This document shows, in pieces, positions 58,154-64,000 of a stretch of DNA of 64,000 nt. Positions within the stretch are counted from its first letter, which is position 1; each line of letters starts with the position of its first letter. The DNA comes from Alphaproteobacteria bacterium (lineage in GTDB: Bacteria; Pseudomonadota; Alphaproteobacteria; Rhizobiales; GCA-2746425): the NCBI GenBank assembly GCA_024743215.1, contig JANSWZ010000006.1, positions 62,001-126,000 on the forward strand, given 5' to 3'. The translations under genes and the position numbers were made by a program. Under the pieces are notes generated by a model. That model saw only the letters and a program-made list of their open reading frames with translations. It was not told the origin of the DNA and made no database searches.

Positions 58154-58967
58154 GGCTTTGCCTCCTGCGTCTTGAACTGCGCTCCGACCTGCTTTTGGCT
58201 TTCGCAAGGACAATCAGATGGTCAATCAAAGGTGCAAACACGCTGGCCGTCAGGGAGCCAAAAACAAGGCTTGCAGATGAAATGGCAGTACTCTCCGGGC
58301 TGAAAATGGAAATCAGCAGGCCTGCCAGAAGGCCATAGAGCCAGCGTCCCGAATTTGTGGATGCCGCTGAAACTGGGTCGCCGGTCAGGAACACCAGCCC
58401 AAACAGTGTCGCAATACCAAGCGAAAGCACATCCACTTCCAGATTTGAGGGCAAGGCCAGCCCAATAATCATCACAAACGCGCCAAGGATGACCCGCCAC
58501 GATACCAGGCCAGAAATCAACAAAAGCAAAGCTCCCGGCACTGTGGCCAGAGCCACGTTCTGGGTCATTGGTTCCAGTTGAACCTGAGGAAACGACAACA
58601 GCAGCAGAGACAGGCAAATGGCTGCCGGACTTAAAAACCCGAATCCCCGCCCTCCAAAGACATGTTCACCAATGACGCATCCAAGAGACAAGGTCAGAGC
58701 CAATTGCCACAATGGCAACGCAGGTGGCACCAGAACGGCAACGATCAAGGCGGTCGACATGCCATGAAAATAAAACGTCCTTTTGCGCAGAATGGCAAAA
58801 ATCAGATCCCAGAAAATGGCGGTCAGCAGCGCGACCGCCAGCAATCGAGCCTGCGCGTCGCCCCGTTCAAAAACCACGATCACAATTGGTAGCAAAAGAG
58901 CTGCAATCTGGAGGACGCTGATCCCGCCAACGCTCATCCGCGGGATAAATCCGGGGCGCAGGATCAT
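58146..58967 (-). CDS. nqrB: NQR subunit B, short form lacking the FMN-attachment segment
   Basis: 273 aa; ordinary NqrB has roughly 400. The conserved C-terminal part is complete (LTGDPVSAASTNSGRWLYGLLAG, FAPLIDHLIVLAK), and FGGRGFGFLSPAA matches the usual FGG-GxxxxNPA element. But the segment normally following, which carries the covalent FMN-Thr (SGAT-type motif) and the IPGSIGETS-type loop, is missing: LSFPQVQLEPMTQNVALATVPGALLLLI joins directly. The cytosolic N-terminal extension is absent also. Start overlaps nqrA stop (ATGA). Confidence 0.9.
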   Translation of the reverse strand: MILRPGFIPRMSVGGISVLQIAALLLPIVIVVFERGDAQARLLAVALLTAIFWDLIFAILRKRTFYFHGMSTALIVAVLVPPALPLWQLALTLSLGCVIGEHVFGGRGFGFLSPAAICLSLLLLSFPQVQLEPMTQNVALATVPGALLLLISGLVSWRVILGAFVMIIGLALPSNLEVDVLSLGIATLFGLVFLTGDPVSAASTNSGRWLYGLLAGLLISIFSPESTAISSASLVFGSLTASVFAPLIDHLIVLAKAKSRSERSSRRRRQSLA

Positions 58968-60247
58968 ACAATGTCCCCCGCCAGATCATCCAGGACGTGC
59001 CTGAGAAGCGCGCCATAATCGGCACCGCTGGTACACAATTCAGTCAGGGCCGCGACATCTTCTTCGACGAGGGCAAGACACCCCAGCCGTTCGGCAGCTT
59101 CGCTATCACCAACGCTCAATGCGCGCATCAGCGGAACAGGCAAAACATCAACGGCCAGAGCCTGTTCCAAAGCGCCTGTGGGTACAATAACACCCTGTGC
59201 GGCGGATGGTCCTGATAACCAGCGCCAGATGCCTTTGTCTGATGGCCTGTCCATGATTGTAATCTGTTGATGATAACGGCCGATATAGGCAGCATCTCTG
59301 CCCGTCAGCGCATCACCAGACAGAATTCGCGTGGTGGAACCACCGCTTTGGGATGCAAACTCTTCTCTGCAGATATCCCGTATACCACCGCCAAGGCAGG
59401 TTCTGACAAGCTTCGGTTTGATTGCACGCGGACCAGCAATGGAAATCAAACGATCCGCCAGATATTGCCCGGTTTGAAACAGATGGCCGATAGCAGCAAC
59501 ATCCTGATATCCGATTGACCAGACCTGATGGTCAAGACTGGCCGGATGCAATCGATCAATGTGTGTTCCAGACAGTCCCGCCGCCCGGGTTCCACTGAAA
59601 AATGCGCCTTTCACACGGCCTGAGAAGGTACAAAGCGTATCTTCCGGCGCCTGACAGACATAGACCGGCCCGTCAGTCAGGCGGGTTAGCAACTCGACGC
59701 CCTGCTGAAATTCAGTTTTCCGGCGTTCCAGTACAACCCAGGGAGCTGGCGCCCGAGGGGATATTTGTGTCGCGTTGACAAAGATGGCAGAAGGCTTCGC
59801 ATCCGGCGCTGGAATGCCGCCAAATGGACGCGTTTGAAAGGCTGGCCACAAGCCGCGCTTCAACAATGTCTGGCGCACGCCCTCATTGCTGGTTTCGTCA
59901 ATCGAAGCGGTTTTGGAAAGAACATCCGCAACCTCATCCGACTCGCTCTTCTCAGCTTCTATGACGAAAGCAGACAATGTGCGGCGCGGCCCATAATCAA
60001 TCGAAGCAACACGCCCGGACAAGGGCGTCGCAAAGGCAATATCCGGATATTTACGGTCCGTGAAAACAATCTGTCCGGCCGTGACCCTGTCCCCAAGAGC
60101 GACGGTCAAGGCTGGACGCAGGCCCGGGCAGTCCGCACCCAACAAAGCTGCAGTGCTGACACAGCATTCTTCGTGCACAAGATTTTCCACAGGTGCACCC
60201 TCATTGGAGAACTGCAGCCCACGTTTGATTTTGGTGTGACCCATCAT
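58964..60247 (-). CDS. nqrA: NQR subunit A
   Basis: 427 aa from the ATG at 60247, which has AAGGA 7 nt upstream; an open frame extends to 60310 but is not family-like. TKIKRGLQFSNEGAP start (NqrA: IKIKKGLDLPIxGxP), LTVALGDRVTAGQIVFTDRKYPDIAFATPLSGRVASI with the barrel-sandwich hybrid fold, and GTHIDRLHPA... are typical. Cytosolic subunit close to the quinone site. First gene of the operon. Confidence 0.95.
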   Translation of the reverse strand: MMGHTKIKRGLQFSNEGAPVENLVHEECCVSTAALLGADCPGLRPALTVALGDRVTAGQIVFTDRKYPDIAFATPLSGRVASIDYGPRRTLSAFVIEAEKSESDEVADVLSKTASIDETSNEGVRQTLLKRGLWPAFQTRPFGGIPAPDAKPSAIFVNATQISPRAPAPWVVLERRKTEFQQGVELLTRLTDGPVYVCQAPEDTLCTFSGRVKGAFFSGTRAAGLSGTHIDRLHPASLDHQVWSIGYQDVAAIGHLFQTGQYLADRLISIAGPRAIKPKLVRTCLGGGIRDICREEFASQSGGSTTRILSGDALTGRDAAYIGRYHQQITIMDRPSDKGIWRWLSGPSAAQGVIVPTGALEQALAVDVLPVPLMRALSVGDSEAAERLGCLALVEEDVAALTELCTSGADYGALLRHVLDDLAGDIV

Positions 60248-60408
60248 CAGCGATCCTTCACCGGGGAAACAGGGAACTTTGAAACGTAATCTCTGATTCC
60301 AGATCATCAATCAGGAAGGGATGGATCTCTTTGATCTCCATCAATGATTGCATATCCGTGTGTGATATTTTTCAGGGCAGATCTTCAAAAAACAATGGAG
60401 CGTAGTTC
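60248..60408. promoter_or_regulatory. Divergent control region nqr / cytochrome c
   Basis: 161 bp between the two start codons; both promoters should lie here. An imperfect dyad GATGGATC-N5-GATCTCCATC at 60320-60342 is a candidate operator. GGAG (8 nt before 60409) is the cytochrome's ribosome site. No -10/-35 pair is clear enough to name. Confidence 0.5.
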
Positions 60409-61533
60409 ATGAATAGGTTGTTGAAGGCCGCTTGTACGGTCACCGGTTCGGTTTTCCTGATGTCACTCATTGTACCCCTGAACGCGCTTTTGCCCATGAC
60501 ATCTGCCAATGCTCAGGACGCGGGCCGCTCTCCGATCGCGGACATTGTCGAGGCCTGGCGCGCGTCACCGCATGCCGACAGGTCATCTGAAGCGTTCACC
60601 CATTGGAATGAAGACGGCGAGATTCCCGGATCCTGTGCCACCTGTCACTCCAGCATTGGTGCAGAGGATTATCTGAACGGCCCCATGAGTACGCCAGGTG
60701 TCATCGACCACCCTGTACCTCTTGGCACCACAGTTGGATGTGTTGTCTGTCATCAAAACAGTGCCGAAACTCTGGCATCTGTTCCGTTTCCCTCTGGCGT
60801 TGCCGTCGATTCGCTGGGCGATGGCGCGGTTTGCGCCGTGTGCCATCAGGGCCGGGCATCCAGTGATCGGGTCAACACCGCGACACTTGATATCGAGGAC
60901 GATGCGGTTTCAGCCGACCTTGGCTTCATCAACATCCATTACGCTGCAGCTGCAGCAAGCCTTATGGGCGGCGAAGCGCGGGGTGGCTACCAATATGAGG
61001 GCAAGACCTACAAGGGCAAGTTTACCCATGTTCCCAATCTTGCAACCTGCACAGACTGCCACAATCCGCACACACTGGAAGTGGCTCAGGAAAGCTGCTC
61101 CAGCTGCCATCAGAACATCTCGCAATTCAGCGATATCAGAATGTCGCCGATCGACTTTGATGGAGATGGAGACACCACAGAAGGCATCGCAAATCCTATT
61201 GCCGCCCTGCATGAACGCCTTGATGTAGCGATCCGAGCATACGCAGCGGAAGTGGCTGGAACGGCCATTGTCTATTATTCTGGGTCATTCCCATACTTTT
61301 TCACAGACAGTGACGGCGATGGTTCGGCATCGGGTGATGAAGCCATATACCCAAACCGTTACCAGACCTGGACACCACGTCTCTTGAGAGCTGCCTACAA
61401 TTATCAGGCCATCGCCAAGGACAAGGCGATCTATACCCACAACCCACATTATGCCCTGCAATTGCTCTATGACAGCCTAGAAAACCTGTCAGAGCAGGTG
61501 GACGTAGATATGTCGGGTCTGGTGCGGCCCTGA
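60409..61533 (+). CDS. Secreted pentaheme c-type cytochrome with EF-hand-like loop
   Basis: 374 aa. Signal peptide ending at ANA~35. Five CXXCH haem-binding motifs: CATCH (76-80), CVVCH (111-115), CAVCH (142-146), CTDCH (214-218), CSSCH (230-234). After them come two Asp-rich stretches, DFDGDGDTTEG (249-259) and DSDGDGSASGDE (300-311); the second is a perfect 12-residue EF-hand loop, suggesting calcium binding. No membrane anchor or cell-surface motif. Related to polyhaem cytochromes of unclear function. Divergent from the NQR operon, so co-regulation is likely; whether it takes electrons from NQR/quinol or elsewhere is open. Confidence 0.85.
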   Translation: MNRLLKAACTVTGSVFLMSLIVPLNALLPMTSANAQDAGRSPIADIVEAWRASPHADRSSEAFTHWNEDGEIPGSCATCHSSIGAEDYLNGPMSTPGVIDHPVPLGTTVGCVVCHQNSAETLASVPFPSGVAVDSLGDGAVCAVCHQGRASSDRVNTATLDIEDDAVSADLGFINIHYAAAAASLMGGEARGGYQYEGKTYKGKFTHVPNLATCTDCHNPHTLEVAQESCSSCHQNISQFSDIRMSPIDFDGDGDTTEGIANPIAALHERLDVAIRAYAAEVAGTAIVYYSGSFPYFFTDSDGDGSASGDEAIYPNRYQTWTPRLLRAAYNYQAIAKDKAIYTHNPHYALQLLYDSLENLSEQVDVDMSGLVRP

Positions 61534-61940
61534 AACTGATACAACAAATAAACAATCCGTTTGGCCGTCAAGCAGAACGGGATTCATTCCCTCAGCCTGG
61601 AATAGGCCTCCCGCAAGTCCAATGCCTTGGTCTGAGCCGCCTCTGAAACAGAGGCGGCCAGCAGATCGGTCGCCTCAAACGGATCGGCCATCAGAGCCAA
61701 CAACATTGGCGCGCGGTATGTGCACAAAGATTGCCCCAGTCTGATTACAACAAATCCTGTCAGTGGAACCAAGACCCCGAAACGTTACAACGCACCCCGC
61801 AAGGTTTGACAGAGCTTGAGAAAGTGCACATGGATTGGCGTCAAATGAACACTTTTCTGGAAGATGCTTTGGGGCAGGAAAAGCCGTCAACAGGCATTTA
61901 AACTATGACATATTGACCTGAACCCAACCGGAAATCAGAC
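61534..61940. other. 407-nt spacer with a perfect 10-bp hairpin
   Basis: Only clear feature is GCCGCCTCTG-AAA-CAGAGGCGGC at 61636-61658, a perfect 10-bp stem with a 3-nt loop. Short open frames on both strands (for example an ADPFEATD phrase on the minus strand) do not form recognisable proteins; they could be gene relics. It lies after the cytochrome and before the beta-trefoil gene. Confidence 0.5.
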
Positions 61941-62483
61941 ATGCTCTCATTCACGAAATACCGATCTGCCTGCCTGCTTGCCCTGGCATCAATTGCCCTT
62001 TGCAACCCGGCAATGGCCGAAGCACCAGTATTGCAGACACCTGCACCCGTTATTTATCTGGCCGACAATCTCGACGAGGTGGATGCGCTGGGTTGGTGCA
62101 TCGATACCTTGGGACGGGGGTTCTCAGAGCAGCTTCAGGCCCATTCCTGCAAACCACAAGGTGGTGATGTGCAGTTTTCCTTTGATGGTGAAACCGGCCA
62201 GATCAAATCCGCCGAATTCGCTGGCAAATGCATGACACTGAGTGAACCGGAAAACGAAGCTGTACCCTTTGGACTAAAGGATTGTCTGGAAAACGATGCC
62301 AGCCAGCAATTCGCCTACGCCACTGAGACAATGCTATTCACCCTGACAAGCGACGAAACCCTGTGTGTCTCGGTTGCTGACACCAGTCGCAGCGCGGGGC
62401 CATTCATGTCACGCGATCTGACATTGACACCATGCCAGAGCACAGACGCAATATTCATGCAGTGGGTCATCAAGAGCAGTTGA
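61941..62483 (+). CDS. Secreted ricin-type beta-trefoil-like protein
   Basis: 180 aa. Signal peptide to ~26 (ACLLALASIALCNPAMA). Three similar segments, each with a Cys pair and Q-x-F/W-like ends (GWCIDTLGRGF ... SCKPQGGDVQFSF; KCMTLSEP ... DCLENDASQQFAY; LCVSVADTS ... PCQSTDAIFMQW) fit the three-fold beta-trefoil of ricin-B lectins. Likely carbohydrate- or surface-binding. No neighbour tells its role. Confidence 0.78.
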   Translation: MLSFTKYRSACLLALASIALCNPAMAEAPVLQTPAPVIYLADNLDEVDALGWCIDTLGRGFSEQLQAHSCKPQGGDVQFSFDGETGQIKSAEFAGKCMTLSEPENEAVPFGLKDCLENDASQQFAYATETMLFTLTSDETLCVSVADTSRSAGPFMSRDLTLTPCQSTDAIFMQWVIKSS

Positions 62484-62538
62484 CCTGAGGGAAAACACAC
62501 AACAATCTGGGCTAAATGTCCCAACAGGTCGTGGAATT

Positions 62539-62895
62539 GTGCTGACACCCAAACTGCGCACATTTATTTTGCAGAATAAACTGACTGTCGGCTTCTGCGC
62601 GGCATCCTTTTTGGCTTTGCTCTATTTTACTGGCAGTTTCGCGGCAGAACTCATCTACTTCAATGATCCAAGGCATCAAAATGAGGCCTTAAAACCCTGG
62701 ATGACCCCTCGATACATATCGCTGTCCTATGATTTGCCTCGGGAAACGGTAGATCAAATCTTCGGGTTTACGGAGACATCTGAAGGCCCGCGGCGCATGC
62801 GTTTTGTCGCTGAAAGGCTGGACGTCTCACTGGAAGAGTTGACGCAGATGGTTCGGGATGCGGCACAGGATTATCGTGAGCAGACAAATGACTGA
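62539..62895 (+). CDS. Small membrane-anchored protein of unknown function
   Basis: 118 aa from a GTG start with TGGAATT before it. One N-terminal helix (LTVGFCAASFLALLYFTGSFAAELIYF), then a soluble domain (YISLSYDLPRETVDQIFGFTE, RRMRFVAERLDVSLEELTQMVRDAA), which looks helix-turn-helix-like but is not a known family. Overlaps the DedA gene by 8 nt, so it is probably its partner. Confidence 0.7.
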   Translation: MLTPKLRTFILQNKLTVGFCAASFLALLYFTGSFAAELIYFNDPRHQNEALKPWMTPRYISLSYDLPRETVDQIFGFTETSEGPRRMRFVAERLDVSLEELTQMVRDAAQDYREQTND

Positions 62896-63502
62896 CTATT
62901 TTCTTGGCCTCATTCCTGACTATGGTCTGTGGATTGTCTTCGCCTGCGTCGCCATTGCCTGTCTGGGCATTCCGTTGCCTTCATCTGTCCTTGTGTTGAC
63001 GTCAGGAGGGTTTGCCGCTGCCGGTGATCTGGATGTTCTGAGTGTGCTTCTGGTAACTTTCACAGCTTTCGCTTTGGGCGATCAACTGGCGCTCAACGCG
63101 GCGCGCATTGTCGGCCCGTCCTTACTCGACAAGCTGCGATCAATTGGAAGGTTTCGTGGTCTGGTGGCGCGTGGCGAACTGCTTCTGGAGCAAAAGGGCA
63201 CGACCGCTATATTCCTCAGCCACACCATCCTGAGCCCGGTTGGCCCGTATGTGACGTATATTTGTGGTGCCAGTAAAATGAGCTGGCTCAAATTTTCCAC
63301 CACAGCCCTGATCGGCACAGCGCTCTGGACCATCACTTACACCATGTTGGGCTATCTGTTAGCGAGCCAGTTGACGACATTGACGGAAGCCGTTCGGAAC
63401 TTTCTTGGCATCGGCATTGCCTTGATATGCTTCAGCGCAAGCGCATTCGTGATCTATCGTAAATGGCTCGTCTTCAAAGCCGAACCCGGTCAACTAGTCT
63501 AA
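62888..63502 (+). CDS. DedA family membrane protein
   Basis: 204 aa from the ATG at 62888. SNARE-associated/VTT fold: CLGIPLPSSVLVLTSGGFAAAGDLD (short loop with Pro), LGDQLALNAARIVG, SHTILSPVGPYVTYICGASKM and LSTLIG-type helices. DedA proteins help lipid-carrier flipping and membrane homeostasis. Co-transcribed with the preceding gene. Confidence 0.85.
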   Translation: MTDYFLGLIPDYGLWIVFACVAIACLGIPLPSSVLVLTSGGFAAAGDLDVLSVLLVTFTAFALGDQLALNAARIVGPSLLDKLRSIGRFRGLVARGELLLEQKGTTAIFLSHTILSPVGPYVTYICGASKMSWLKFSTTALIGTALWTITYTMLGYLLASQLTTLTEAVRNFLGIGIALICFSASAFVIYRKWLVFKAEPGQLV

Positions 63503-64000
63503 CAGATGCAAGATTTCACGCGCGATGACTCCGTCTTTCAGACGTAACTCGTCGAGAACTGAATAATGATTCTTGTTCGCAACCAATAGGTGCCGCAGAT
63601 CTTTATGCGAGCCAGACAGGTGTGATGCATAATCCCGGCTTTGCCGCGTCAACTCGGGCAGTTCCAATTCACCTGCAAACAACAGAACTTTCTTGTTGTA
63701 GTCCAAATGCCTGTTAATCGGACTCAGGTCGAAGATTTCGGCATCCGACAATTTCAGCTTTTGATTCAGATAGCATTTTGAAATCGGCTCCAGATCAAAG
63801 ATACCGCTAATTGACACGAAGCCATTTACAGATGGATGCTCAGCCAGAACCGCAGACAAATGCCCACCTGCCGACCAGCCACCGATGTAAATTTTGCTGG
63901 CGTCAAACCCCAGCCTGTGATTCTCGCGCAGCAAATGCTCAATAGCGAGCGCAATTTCGGCAACAATCTCGCTCAGTGAAGCCTCAGGTGCCAGCGTATA
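63494..64000 (-). CDS. Alpha/beta hydrolase, 3' part (5' end outside window)
   Basis: 169 codons of a gene running off the right edge. YIGGWSAGGHLSAVL is the nucleophile elbow (GWSAG, Ser), LFAGELELPELTRQSRDYA contains the acidic region and NKNHYSVLDEL the catalytic His. It resembles esterase/kynurenine-formamidase-like hydrolases. Convergent with the DedA gene; the ends overlap by 9 nt. Confidence 0.85.
   Translation of the reverse strand, partial: YTLAPEASLSEIVAEIALAIEHLLRENHRLGFDASKIYIGGWSAGGHLSAVLAEHPSVNGFVSISGIFDLEPISKCYLNQKLKLSDAEIFDLSPINRHLDYNKKVLLFAGELELPELTRQSRDYASHLSGSHKDLRHLLVANKNHYSVLDELRLKDGVIAREILHLLD

Noticed and set aside
54885-60247. Could the complex be RNF rather than NQR
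   Set aside because: NqrA, NqrF with FAD/NADH domains and NqrM are NQR-specific; RnfB and RnfC are absent.
61584-61772. Minus-strand open frame with an ADPFE phrase, recalling the C-terminus of arylsulfatases
   Set aside because: The match is a few residues only, there is no ribosome site and flanking sequence does not fit sulfatases.

Overview
The window reads as a chromosomal segment of an alphaproteobacterium, most likely a marine or environmental member of the Hyphomicrobiales. The evidence is the gene order deacetylase-rppH / atpCDGAH / small membrane protein / priA / fsa / PLPBP / leuS-lptE-holA, which is typical of that order from general knowledge, and the F1 operon lacking the Fo genes. 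No 16S rRNA, tRNA or other phylogenetic marker RNA was seen, so the assignment is inference.

Layout. 1-15.5 kb is conserved housekeeping: a deacetylase fragment, an FMN/PPOX protein, RppH, the F1-ATPase operon (minus strand) with a shared bidirectional terminator, PriA, transaldolase-like Fsa, PLP-binding YggS, and leuS-lptE-holA. 15.6-23 kb holds an SLC13 permease, a CadC-like TPR regulator, a methyltransferase, an XRE/membrane-protein pair and a MATE exporter. 23-31 kb is a redox and detoxification block with two LysR regulators: two glutathionyl-hydroquinone-reductase-like proteins flanking a hemerythrin protein, then a decayed metallo-beta-lactamase-fold gene, a ferric-reductase-like heme membrane protein, an intact Tat-exported metallo-beta-lactamase-fold protein and a siderophore-interacting-type flavoprotein. 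31-41 kb is accessory: a small secreted cysteine protein, a LysE exporter, a MacAB-like efflux operon, an acyltransferase-3 relic with an in-frame amber codon, and a phosphate transport group (NptA-like, Pit, small coiled-coil protein).

41-50 kb carries an opine/amino-acid-derivative type operon under a divergent LysR gene: binding protein, ATPase, two permeases, then OoxB-, OoxX- and OoxA-like dehydrogenase subunits and a RidA deaminase. The transporter probably imports a secondary amine that the flavin/iron-sulfur dehydrogenase oxidises, with RidA clearing the imine product. 50-53 kb holds an AlkC-like repair protein, a WYL regulator and an SDR.

53.3-60.2 kb is a compact minus-strand operon for a sodium-translocating NADH:quinone oxidoreductase, nqrABCDEF-apbE-nqrM, ending in a CBS-domain gene. 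It faces a five-heme secreted cytochrome c with an EF-hand-like loop across a 161-bp divergent control region. The complex looks unusual: NqrB is short (273 aa), lacks the usual N-terminal extension and the segment that normally carries the covalent FMN threonine, and NqrC has Ser in place of the FMN-accepting Thr. This NQR variant plus the pentaheme cytochrome is the best candidate for an undescribed system here. The window ends with a beta-trefoil secreted protein, a small membrane-anchored protein, a DedA protein and the 3' part of an alpha/beta hydrolase.
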